Source: Geothrix oryzae (GTDB lineage: Bacteria; Acidobacteriota; Holophagae; Holophagales; Holophagaceae). From it: a DNA stretch of 64,000 nucleotides. Position 1 is the stretch's first letter; each line of letters begins with the position of its first letter. Made by a program: the position numbers and the translations under genes. Below are positions 18,817-26,653 of the stretch, piece by piece. The stretch is taken from positions 3,162,001 through 3,226,000 of the forward strand of contig NZ_AP027079.1 of assembly GCF_030295385.1 (NCBI RefSeq), written 5' to 3'. Below the pieces are notes generated by a model. It was not told where the DNA came from, ran no database searches, and worked only from the letters and a program-made list of their open reading frames with translations.

Positions 18817-19926
18817 TTATTTGGATGATTTCATTTTGCGCAGCACACCGAGATATGTCTCGCTTTTTCCACGGTTGTCCCAGGTAGCGGCAATGTGCTC
18901 CTTGAGTGTGGGGATGTCCTTCTCAATGGTTGTTCGCCATAGATTCGCGCTGTATGGAAGAACGCGAAGGACATTATCTACATCGAAGACTCGATCAGTC
19001 CCCTCGGCATGAATAAGCGCTACGGGCTTTTCATTGGCTAGGCGCATTCCAAGTTCGAAGAGTACATTTGGGTTGTGCTCTGTTAGATCACAAATTGCCA
19101 GATCTGCATCAAGGACTTCATTCACAATTGTAGAGTGAATGATCTCGGTTCCCTGACGATTGGCGGTCCGAACTTCAAATCCTGCATCAGTAGCGGCCGG
19201 GATGATGAGGCTATTCAACACCTCCGTAAAGAATCCTTTGGAATATTTTCCGCTGCGCTCTGTGAATGGCATTATGACGAAGCACACCTGTCCGGTTTTG
19301 CGTTTGGGCTGACCGATAACTAAAGAACCAGATGGTTCCTTTGGCTTCGGTACTGATGGATCATTGCTTTCAATGAGGTCGCTTTCAGCGTATTCCGTAA
19401 GTTTCAAATATTCTGTATTTGCCCGAAAAACTTGAGAAAATTCTTCGTGTAATGCCTCAGGCAATCCAAATTGATTGCTAAGGGTATTCCCTAGGTATTT
19501 CAATTCTGGGAGTTGGCTACCTCGATAATGTTCCAGTACACGCTTGAAAACATCTACTGATAGGAATGCCTCTTTTTTAATCTGCTCTTCTTCTGCCTGA
19601 GATCCGGCGTAGGCAAGTCGGCGTCCGAGATCAGTTAAAGCAATACCTTCCGATCGAATAGTTCCGGTCGTAAGTCCAAATTGCGATGCGGCGGAGAGTA
19701 GATATACAAAATCATTATTGGTTGCTGAGAGGCCGCAATACTCAGCTACTAATGAAGGGTCGAGAGGATTACCACCATTCTTGATTTTTACGGCCGCCAT
19801 CACATTTAAAGCTCTCTCTAGTGGAACGCGAGGGTACGGCCTCCGAATTTTTTGGGTCTTCTCTGCCAACTCGGTGCGCTTACTAGCTTTCTTTGGTTTA
19901 CTCGTATTTCGCTTGGGTGTTACCAT
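18817..19926 (-). CDS. Cassette gene 1: winged-helix plus TIR/deoxyribosyltransferase-like protein
   Basis: A 369-residue protein. Residues 1-35 are basic. Residues about 35-190 look like a winged-helix regulatory region (ERALNVMAAVKIKNGGNPLD ... GIALTDLGRRLA). Residues about 215-355 form a Rossmann-like domain with CFVIMPF, AGFEVRTANRQGTEI, ADLAICDLTEHNPNVLFELG and KPVALIHAEG. The NPNVxxELG pattern with its Glu is that of nucleoside deoxyribosyltransferase-like and TIR-like domains, several of which cleave NAD in phage defence. I chose ATG 19926 for its AGGAG at good spacing; an ATG at 19986 is possible. The stop is one base before the attC core. A defence role is inference. Confidence 0.8.
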   Translation of the reverse strand: MVTPKRNTSKPKKASKRTELAEKTQKIRRPYPRVPLERALNVMAAVKIKNGGNPLDPSLVAEYCGLSATNNDFVYLLSAASQFGLTTGTIRSEGIALTDLGRRLAYAGSQAEEEQIKKEAFLSVDVFKRVLEHYRGSQLPELKYLGNTLSNQFGLPEALHEEFSQVFRANTEYLKLTEYAESDLIESNDPSVPKPKEPSGSLVIGQPKRKTGQVCFVIMPFTERSGKYSKGFFTEVLNSLIIPAATDAGFEVRTANRQGTEIIHSTIVNEVLDADLAICDLTEHNPNVLFELGMRLANEKPVALIHAEGTDRVFDVDNVLRVLPYSANLWRTTIEKDIPTLKEHIAATWDNRGKSETYLGVLRKMKSSK

Positions 19927-20126
19927 TGGGGTCTCCTGTTGTTGGTGACTGTTGGTGACGCCTATCTTTGAATTGAGCGAATCCACTCACGATCCGCCTG
20001 GGTTTCAATGAAAAATCCATCAAACCTCGAGCCCAACTCGGGAAATTTGCCCCCATCCTACCCGCGCTGGCGGGAAGGTCGAGTCAAAACGGGGTCCGGG
20101 TCGCTTTTTCGGGGGCCGGGGGCGGC

Positions 20127-21110
20127 CTAGCCCTTCAGCAGCCGCTCTTCGGCCAGGCGCAGCATGTGCTCGCAGGCGAGGACGCCATCCTGGTGGTTCA
20201 TGCGCTGGAAGTGGCTGCGCAGGTGGCGCAGGGTGCGGGGGACGGCGGGGGCGAAGTGGGCCTTGCGGCGGTGCACCAGCTGGTGGCCGAAGGTGCCCAG
20301 GGCCTTGAGGTTCCGCTGGAGGGCGCTGAGGTTCAGCTCCTCCAGGAGCGCCTCGTGGTTCCAGCCCAGCTCGTTCTGGAGGGGCCCCACCAGGAGGCGG
20401 CCGGCCTCCCGGGACCAATCCCAGTAGCCGTCGTAGAGGATGCTGGCCAGGTCGTAGGTGGCGGCGCCACGGCGGGCATCCTGGAAGTCGATCACCACCA
20501 ACCGGTCGCCGTGCACCATGAGGTTGCGCACATGGAAGTCGCGGTGGGCGAAGAAGTGGGCGCGGGTCTCCAGGCTGGCGTGGGCCTCGTCCATCATCCG
20601 TTCCAACCAGCGCGGCGGGTCCTTCTGGAGGAAGTCCTGGAAGAAGTTCTGGCGGCAGTAGTCCCACTCGAACTGGAACTTGGCCTGGTCGAAGACCCGG
20701 CCCATGAAGAAGGCGTGGGGCGGTGCGCCCAGGGTGAGGGGGCCGGCCAGGGTGGCCAGCAGCCAGCCGGCCTGCCGCGCCCAGTGCTGCTCCTCCTCGG
20801 GATGCGCCACCAGCCGGCTTTCCAGCGTGTCGTCCCCCAGGTCCTCCACCAGCAGGCAGCGGTCCTCGTCATCGCAGGCCACGATGGTGGGCACCCGCAG
20901 CACGGGATCTAAGTAAGCCTGCAGGGCCCGGAACTCGAAGTAGGAGTCGTCGCTCTTCCCCGGCGCATCCAGCGGGTGCAGCACCACCAGGGCCGTGCCC
21001 AGCTGCGGGTGGGCCGCGCGGAAGTATTGCCGCGCCCCGACATCCCCCGCCAGGGGCCGGGCATCCGACAGGCTCCAGCGGGCCAGGGCGCGGTCAAGGC
21101 GGGCATCCAT
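20127..21110 (-). CDS. Aminoglycoside phosphotransferase-fold sugar kinase, AmgK-like
   Basis: A 327-residue kinase of the APH fold. The catalytic loop is HRDFHVRNLMVH near residue 192 and the metal-binding DFQD follows near 210. The amino part has the glycine-poor nucleotide loop and an L-L-V-E-D-L-G-D hinge, as in AmgK. AmgK phosphorylates N-acetylmuramate and N-acetylglucosamine at carbon 1 for wall recycling; MurU then makes the UDP sugar. A MurU-like gene lies 1.6 kb away in the same orientation, with a serine hydrolase on the other strand between. The pairing supports the call; a different small-molecule substrate cannot be excluded. Confidence 0.75.
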   Translation of the reverse strand: MDARLDRALARWSLSDARPLAGDVGARQYFRAAHPQLGTALVVLHPLDAPGKSDDSYFEFRALQAYLDPVLRVPTIVACDDEDRCLLVEDLGDDTLESRLVAHPEEEQHWARQAGWLLATLAGPLTLGAPPHAFFMGRVFDQAKFQFEWDYCRQNFFQDFLQKDPPRWLERMMDEAHASLETRAHFFAHRDFHVRNLMVHGDRLVVIDFQDARRGAATYDLASILYDGYWDWSREAGRLLVGPLQNELGWNHEALLEELNLSALQRNLKALGTFGHQLVHRRKAHFAPAVPRTLRHLRSHFQRMNHQDGVLACEHMLRLAEERLLKG

Positions 21111-21277
21111 GCCCCCAGAGTACTCCCGGAAGGCCCGCCGCGCGGAGGCGATCCCGGAGCCGAGCCCGGGGCCGAACCCGGAGCAGAGCCCGAGACGGGG
21201 CCCGAGAGGGGGGACCGGGGACGGGGCTAACCCGAACTACGGAAGCTTTCGTAGGCATGGGATTCCCCGGAGGGTTC

Positions 21278-22696
21278 ATGCGCCTGTCCATGCACTTGGC
21301 CCTGACCTTGGCCAGACACCTGCCCGGCCGCTGGCTGCTCTGCCTGTGGGCCGGCCTCCTGCCCCTCCGGGCCGACGATGCGATCGACGCCTTCATGCGC
21401 CAGCAGATGGACCGGGCCCACATCCCCGGAGCCGCCGTGGCCGTGATCCGGAACGGCCGCATCGAGAAGCTGGCCGCCTATGGCACCGCCAGCCTGGAAA
21501 CCGGTGCCCCGGTGACGCCCGACACGCCCTTCCAGATCGCCTCGGCCACCAAGCTCTTCACGGGCGTGCTGCTCATGCAGCTGGTGGAGGAGGGCAAGGT
21601 GGATCTCGACGCGCCCATCTCCACCTATGTGGGCGAGGTGCCCGCCCCCTGGCGGCCCATCACCGTCCGCCATCTGGCGGCCCACGCCTCGGGCATGACG
21701 CCCAAGATGGTGGGCGATCCCGGCCAGAGCCTCGCCCAGGTGATGAAGGCGGCCCAGGCCCTGCCTCTGGCCGCGGCGCCGGGCGCGGTGTCGGCCTACG
21801 GATCGGATGACTTCTCGGTGCTGGCCCTGATCCTGGAGAAGGCCGGCGGCCGGCCCTTCCCCGACCTGCTGCGGGAGCGCGTGTGGAAGCCCCTGGGCCT
21901 GGGCCACACGGCCTTCGAGGATGTCACCGAAGTCGGGGCGGTGCGCACCGCGGAGGTGATACCCGGACGGGCCAGCGTCTACCAATGGCGGGGCGACCGC
22001 CAGCGCCTGCACTGGTTCCTCTACCCCGTCCACGCCTATGCCGCCGGGGGCGCCTTCGTGAGCCTGCGGGACGAGGCCAGCCTCCTCCTGGCCATCGACC
22101 AGGGGCGCCTGCTCAGTCCCAGGAGCCGGGAGGCCCTGTGGACGCCCTTCCGCCTGAACGACGGCCGGCCCGCGGGCTTCGGCGTCACCTGGAGCACGGG
22201 CACCCTGGCGGGCCGGCCCACCACGGGCCACAGCGGCGGCCCGGCCCTCTCCGATGTGCTCTACCTCCCCAAGGAGCGCCTGGGGGTCATCGTCTTCACC
22301 AACCAGCAGCGCCTCTTCCCCAGCCTGGCCCGCGCCCTGGCCGCGCGCCTGCTTCCGCCCGGACCCTTCGCCGCCGAGGCCGCCCCGGCGGATCCCGAGG
22401 CCCCCCTGACGGCCCGCCACCGCGCCCTGATCGAAGCGCTGGGCCGCGGCCAGGCGGACCCCGCGGCCTTCAGCGGCGAGGCCGCCGCCGCGCTGCCCGA
22501 GGCCCAACCCTGGCTCGATCTCCAGCTGCAGCCCTATGGCCCCCTCACCCGTCTGGTCTTCCAGGCGGAGCGCTCCGAAGGCGGCCATCGCGTGCGCATC
22601 TACCGGGCCTTCCACGAGGGCGGCGCCACGGTGGCCTGGACGCTCACCCTGGAGGGCCAGGGCCGCATCTCGGACTTCGACCTGAAGGAGGAGTAG
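21278..22696 (+). CDS. Exported serine hydrolase, beta-lactamase/penicillin-binding fold
   Basis: A 472-residue class C beta-lactamase-type hydrolase with a signal peptide (cleavage near LRADD). The nucleophile motif is SATK near residue 87. The second motif position reads YGSD near 173, in place of Y-x-N, and HSGG near 317 gives the third motif. The carboxyl 120 residues form an added domain. I chose ATG 21278 because GGAGGG lies just ahead; an ATG at 21257 is weaker. It sits between the AmgK-like and MurU-like genes on the opposite strand, so a role in trimming or sensing wall fragments is plausible, but many such proteins are esterases or peptidases. Confidence 0.82.
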   Translation: MRLSMHLALTLARHLPGRWLLCLWAGLLPLRADDAIDAFMRQQMDRAHIPGAAVAVIRNGRIEKLAAYGTASLETGAPVTPDTPFQIASATKLFTGVLLMQLVEEGKVDLDAPISTYVGEVPAPWRPITVRHLAAHASGMTPKMVGDPGQSLAQVMKAAQALPLAAAPGAVSAYGSDDFSVLALILEKAGGRPFPDLLRERVWKPLGLGHTAFEDVTEVGAVRTAEVIPGRASVYQWRGDRQRLHWFLYPVHAYAAGGAFVSLRDEASLLLAIDQGRLLSPRSREALWTPFRLNDGRPAGFGVTWSTGTLAGRPTTGHSGGPALSDVLYLPKERLGVIVFTNQQRLFPSLARALAARLLPPGPFAAEAAPADPEAPLTARHRALIEALGRGQADPAAFSGEAAAALPEAQPWLDLQLQPYGPLTRLVFQAERSEGGHRVRIYRAFHEGGATVAWTLTLEGQGRISDFDLKEE

Positions 22697-22715
22697 GCCT
22701 CAGAGCCCCAGAGCC

Positions 22716-23570
22716 TCAAAGCCCCAGGCGCACCTGGTTCCCGTCCTCCTCGAACCACAGCGCGTCGGCATCGGTCATGGCCGGATGCGGGGCGGCGCCG
22801 GGGCCAAAAACACAGCGGGTGAGGCGTCCGGCAGATCCCTCCGCGAGCCGGGCCGCGGGGTGGAGGTAGCAGCCGGGCAGGCGGCCTTCCTCCTGCGGGG
22901 CCAGCTCGGCGGCGATCTCGATCAGGGCCCCGGCGGTGCCCACTTCGCGCCAGGGGAAGGGCTCCACCACCACGCCCTGATGGCCCATGGGGAGCGCGGC
23001 CAGCCGGGGCCGCAGGTCGTTCACCTCGCTGGGCCCCTCGGGCAGCAGGGCCAGGGCCTCCGGCGACCAGGCGGCGGCGCCGGTGAAGTGGTAGGGCCCC
23101 CAGGGACCCGCCACGCCCTTCGGCAGCACGCGGCCCTCGTGATCCATCCACACGGGGTTCCAGTCGCCGCCGGGATGGGGCACCAGCAGCCAGCTGAGGG
23201 TGGCCCGCGCCTCGCGGTGCCGCGCCCGCAGAACCTCGAAGGGCACCCCGTCGGCCCAGATGTCGGCGTTCCAGGTGAGGAGCTCCCCGGCCACGCGGCC
23301 CCGCGCGTGCAGCAGGCCCCCGGCGCTGCCCAGCAGCTCGGGTTCGTCGAAGACCTCGAGCCCCTCGGCCACGGTCCGCAGGCGCTCGGGCCACAGGTGT
23401 GCATTGCAGCCGAGGCGTGTCGCACCGGCCTGCCGCAGGGCTTGCGCGCCCCACTGGAGCAGGGCGCGGCCCCGGAGCGTCCAGGCGGGCTTGGGCAGGC
23501 AGCGGCTCAGCGCCCCCATGCGGGTGCCCAGGCCCGCGGCCAGGAGGAAGCCCTCAATCGGTTCCGGCAT
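22716..23570 (-). CDS. Sugar-1-phosphate nucleotidyltransferase, MurU-like
   Basis: A 284-residue nucleotidyltransferase. The signature FLLAAGLGTRMGALSRCLPK binds the nucleotide and catalyses transfer, and LTWNADIWAD near residue 100 supplies the metal-binding Asp. MurU converts MurNAc-1-phosphate to UDP-MurNAc in the recycling route that bypasses de novo synthesis. The AmgK-like kinase in the neighbourhood supports this assignment. The start overlaps the end of the upstream CNNM/CBS gene by 17 bases, so they share a transcript. Other sugar nucleotides are possible substrates. Confidence 0.75.
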   Translation of the reverse strand: MPEPIEGFLLAAGLGTRMGALSRCLPKPAWTLRGRALLQWGAQALRQAGATRLGCNAHLWPERLRTVAEGLEVFDEPELLGSAGGLLHARGRVAGELLTWNADIWADGVPFEVLRARHREARATLSWLLVPHPGGDWNPVWMDHEGRVLPKGVAGPWGPYHFTGAAAWSPEALALLPEGPSEVNDLRPRLAALPMGHQGVVVEPFPWREVGTAGALIEIAAELAPQEEGRLPGCYLHPAARLAEGSAGRLTRCVFGPGAAPHPAMTDADALWFEEDGNQVRLGL

Positions 23571-24870
23571 CGCCGTTCCCGGGGGGCAGGGGCTTCAGCA
23601 GGAACTGGCCCGGCGCCAGCCCGCGCATGGAGAGGACGCGGATGCGCCAGCCCTGCAGCCGCAGCTCGTCGCCCGGACGCAGCACGCGGCCCAGGCGTTC
23701 CTGGAAGAAGCCGCCGAGGCTGACGGAGCCCGCCTCGGCCTGCAGGTCCAGCTGCAGATGATCCACCAGCTGCTCCAGCATCACATTGCCCTGGGCCAGC
23801 CAGGCGCCGCCGCGGGTCTTCCGCAGCTGGATGGCCTCGCGGTCGAACTCGTCCTGGATCTCGCCGACCAGCTCCTCCAGCACATCCTCGAGGGTGACCA
23901 GGCCATCCACGCCGCCGTGCTCGTTCACCACCAGGGCCAGGTGCTGCTTGCGCTGCTGGAACTCCAGCAGCAGGCCCTGGATGAGCTTCATCTCGGGCAC
24001 GAAGAAGGCCGGGCGGGCCAGGGCCCTCAGGTTCACGATGCCGCCGCCGTCCTGCATGGCCCAGAGCAGATCCTTCATGTGGATGACGCCCACCACGCGG
24101 TCCAGGTCGCCCTCCACCAGCGGGAGGCGGGTGTGGACGGTGGTGCGGGCGAGGGCGAGGTTCTCCGCCAGGCTGTGGGCCAGGTCGAAGCACACCACCC
24201 GGGCCCGGGGCACGGCGATCTCCTTCACGGTGCGGCGGCTGAAATCGAACAGGTTCTCGATGAGCTCCTTGCGGTCCAGCTCCAGGCGCCCCTCGGCCTG
24301 GCTGCGCTCGAGCATGCGGCGGAACTCGGCTTCCGAAGGCAGCATGTCCTCGGCGTCGGCCTCGGGGTGGACGCCGAAGATGCGCAGGACCATGTGGCTC
24401 AGCCGGATGAGGACCCAGGTGAGGGGGCGCACGAGGCGGGACCAGGCCAGCAGCGGCCCGGCGGTGCGCAGGGCCCAGGGCACGGCGGCGCGGATGGCCA
24501 GGCTGCGGGGCACCAGCTCGGCCAGCACCACATCCAGGGTGGTCATCACCAGCAGGGCCAGGCCCGAGCTCAGGGGCGCCACCAGGGCAGGCCAGGGCAG
24601 GTGGCCGAAGGCGGCGCGGAAGCCGTGGCTGAACAGTTCCTCGCCCACGGCGCCCAGGGCCAGGGCGCACAGCACGATGCCCGCCTGGATGGAGGAGAGG
24701 TGGTGGCCCAGGTGCCGATGCACCTCCAGGGCGAAAGCCGCCCGGGGATCGGCGTCCACCAGGGCCTCCAGCTGCGTGGACCGCACGCGCACGGCCGCGA
24801 ACTCGGCCATGACGAAGAAGGCGCTGGTCAGGAGGAGGGCGGCGCAGATGAGGGCCGCGGCGAGGTTCAC
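23554..24870 (-). CDS. CNNM/CBS-domain membrane protein, CorC/HlyC type
   Basis: A 438-residue membrane protein. An amino-terminal CNNM domain of about four helices (ICAALLLTSAFFVMAEFAAV onward) is followed near residues 205-330 by a pair of CBS domains with VVNEHGGVDGLVTLEDVLEE. A CorC/HlyC domain ends the protein. Relatives transport magnesium or cobalt, or extrude cations, with the CBS pair sensing nucleotides; some are called hemolysins for historical reasons. It lies six bases downstream of the FrzS-like gene and overlaps the MurU-like gene. Confidence 0.88.
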   Translation of the reverse strand: MNLAAALICAALLLTSAFFVMAEFAAVRVRSTQLEALVDADPRAAFALEVHRHLGHHLSSIQAGIVLCALALGAVGEELFSHGFRAAFGHLPWPALVAPLSSGLALLVMTTLDVVLAELVPRSLAIRAAVPWALRTAGPLLAWSRLVRPLTWVLIRLSHMVLRIFGVHPEADAEDMLPSEAEFRRMLERSQAEGRLELDRKELIENLFDFSRRTVKEIAVPRARVVCFDLAHSLAENLALARTTVHTRLPLVEGDLDRVVGVIHMKDLLWAMQDGGGIVNLRALARPAFFVPEMKLIQGLLLEFQQRKQHLALVVNEHGGVDGLVTLEDVLEELVGEIQDEFDREAIQLRKTRGGAWLAQGNVMLEQLVDHLQLDLQAEAGSVSLGGFFQERLGRVLRPGDELRLQGWRIRVLSMRGLAPGQFLLKPLPPGNGDAGTD

Positions 24871-24875
24871 GGAGG

Positions 24876-26561
24876 TCAGCCCTTCGCGAGGTCAGAGCCG
24901 CGGCGCAGCCGCTCCTGGACTTCCTGGAGCAGGGCGTCGAGGCTCTGGAGGCGCTCGCGGTGCTCGGAGAGCTGGCCGTGGACGGCCTGCTTCTCCTGGG
25001 CCAGGGCGCTGTGCGCGTCCTGCTGGTCCGCCAGGGCCTGGGCCATGCGGCTCAGCTGCGCCTCTTTCTGATCCAAGCCGTTCATCAGCTCCAGGCGCTC
25101 GCCATCGTGCTGGATGGTGGCCTCGTCGAGCCGCTGGCGGAATTCCGCGACCTGGTCCCCCAGCCGGGCGGCCTCCTCCCGGCTGGCCGCCAGCTGCTGA
25201 TCCCGTTCCTGGAGCTGGGCCTGGCTGGCCGCCAGCTCCTCCTCCACCTGCCGGAGGCGGGTGCCGAGCTCGGCGAGGTCCCGGCCCTGGCCGCGCATGG
25301 TGGCCTCCAGCCCCGCCACCTCGAGCTGCAGGACATGGGCCTTCTCCTTGTACCCCGCCACTTCCAGCAGGGCGGCCTGATGGACGCCCTCCAGGGTGGC
25401 GTGCTGGCCCACGAGCCCTTCCAGGGTGGCATTCAGCTGGCCCTGGGCCTCCAGGGCCGCTTCCAGGGCCTGCTGCTTGCCGGCGAGAGCCTCATCCTTG
25501 GCAGCCAGCGCCTCGTCTTTTGCAGCCAGCGCCTCCCGATGGCTGGCGCGGGCGGCCTCCAGCTCCTGGGCCAGCTCCTGCGCCTGGGCGCGGAAGGGCT
25601 CCAGGTCCAGGTTTTCGTGGAGCAGCCGGTCGCGCTCCTTGAGCAGCTCGATGGCGCGCTGGGCCTTGTCGCCCACCTGCTGGTTCAGGGCCTCCACCTG
25701 GGCGATCAGGTCGGCCCGTTCCCCCAGGGCCTCCTTCAGCTGCGCCTTCAGGGACTCGGCCCCCTCGCCCTCCCGGGCCTGGGTTTCCTGCAACTGGCGC
25801 AGGGCCGTCTCCGCTTCCGCCAGCCGCGCCTTCAGGCCTTCGGCCTCCTGGTCCCGGCGGGCCATCTCGTCGAGGTTCAGGGTCACGGAGCCCAGGTGCT
25901 GCTGGAGCTCGCCCTCGGCCTGGCGGAGGCGCTGGTCCTTGGTGCGCAGCTCCTCGCGCAGGGCGGCTACCTCGGTTTCCAGCTGGTGGATCCGGGCGTT
26001 GTCCCGCGGGGCCTCCTGGACGGCCGTCGCCGGGCCGGGAGCCGGGACCGCCGCCGCGGCCGCCGAGGGAGCGAGGGCCGGCTCCGCGGCGGGGGCCGGG
26101 CCGTCCAGGGCGTTCCTCAGGCCATCCAGCCAGTCGTCGCCCAGCTCGGTGTCCACCAGCTCGCCCAGGGGGTTGTCGGGATCGAGGACGCGGCCGGGCA
26201 CCAGGGGCGTGAGCGCGGCCACGAGGGCGCTGGGGGCGATGGGCTTGTGGAGGTAGAGGTCGGCCTTGCCCTTCAGGGTCTGGTGGCGGCGGTATTCCTC
26301 CTCCGTGGCCTTGGCGCTGATGAGGGCCACCTTCAGGCCCTCCAGGGCCGCGTTCTTGCGCAGGCTGGAGCAGAGGGCGTAGCCCTTGTTGTCCGCCACC
26401 TCCACGCAGATGAGCACCGCGGCGAAGTCCCCGCGCTCCAGGCGCGGCACCACGCCCTCCGGGGAGGCCGCCACCTCGAGGTCGAAGGCCGCCTCAAGGC
26501 TGACCTGGTGCTCCTTGAGGAAGCTCCGGTCGCTGTCCACGAGGAGGAGGCGCTGGCCCAT
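24876..26561 (-). CDS. FrzS-like protein: pseudo-receiver plus long coiled coil
   Basis: A 561-residue protein. Residues 1-118 form a CheY-like receiver (LLLVDSDRSFLKEH ... LYLHKPIAPSALV). Where the phosphoacceptor Asp should be it reads LICVEV, so it is a pseudo-receiver. An Ala/Pro linker follows (about 165-190), then an almost unbroken coiled coil to about 550. The layout, length and NKGYALCSSLRKNAAL segment recall Myxococcus FrzS, a polarly localised motility protein with a pseudo-receiver and long coiled coil. That comparison is from memory, not alignment. A role in polar localisation or motility is inference. Confidence 0.7.
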   Translation of the reverse strand: MGQRLLLVDSDRSFLKEHQVSLEAAFDLEVAASPEGVVPRLERGDFAAVLICVEVADNKGYALCSSLRKNAALEGLKVALISAKATEEEYRRHQTLKGKADLYLHKPIAPSALVAALTPLVPGRVLDPDNPLGELVDTELGDDWLDGLRNALDGPAPAAEPALAPSAAAAAVPAPGPATAVQEAPRDNARIHQLETEVAALREELRTKDQRLRQAEGELQQHLGSVTLNLDEMARRDQEAEGLKARLAEAETALRQLQETQAREGEGAESLKAQLKEALGERADLIAQVEALNQQVGDKAQRAIELLKERDRLLHENLDLEPFRAQAQELAQELEAARASHREALAAKDEALAAKDEALAGKQQALEAALEAQGQLNATLEGLVGQHATLEGVHQAALLEVAGYKEKAHVLQLEVAGLEATMRGQGRDLAELGTRLRQVEEELAASQAQLQERDQQLAASREEAARLGDQVAEFRQRLDEATIQHDGERLELMNGLDQKEAQLSRMAQALADQQDAHSALAQEKQAVHGQLSEHRERLQSLDALLQEVQERLRRGSDLAKG

Positions 26562-26604
26562 GATCGATCCTTAGCCTGGGTTGAACCTTCGAGTCTAACT
26601 GAAT

Positions 26605-26637
26605 CAAGAAAGCCCCGGCAGTACCGGGGCTTTCTTG
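26605..26637 (-). terminator. Rho-independent terminator after degP
   Basis: A 14-bp perfect stem (CAAGAAAGCCCCGG pairing with its complement at 26624-26637) closes a five-base loop. It lies between the end of degP and the start of the FrzS-like gene, both on the minus strand. Confidence 0.85.
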
Positions 26638-26653
26638 CTCGAAGGGGCCTCCC

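Larger units (their letters stand above)
17161..20037 (-). mobile_element. Integron cassette array without integrase (CALIN)
   Basis: An AT-rich island in an otherwise GC-rich chromosome. On the minus strand it reads as three gene cassettes in series, each one ORF plus a recombination site. Two full attC sites of exactly 124 bp (18692-18815, 18081-18204) carry RYYYAAC and GTTRRRY cores and matching inner arms, and a third, incomplete site begins at 17167. A GTTGGGC at 20037-20031 could be the entry core of the first cassette, though it could also be chance. No integron integrase lies within the window. The term CALIN is established; the identification rests on my reading of the cores, the spacing and the gene/site geometry. 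Confidence 0.85.

Noticed and set aside
20031-20037. GTTGGGC on the minus strand as attI or the first recombination core
   Set aside because: It fits GTTRRRY and lies at the right place, but the pattern is short enough to occur by chance, no inner arm precedes it and no integrase gene is nearby. Kept only as a possible boundary.
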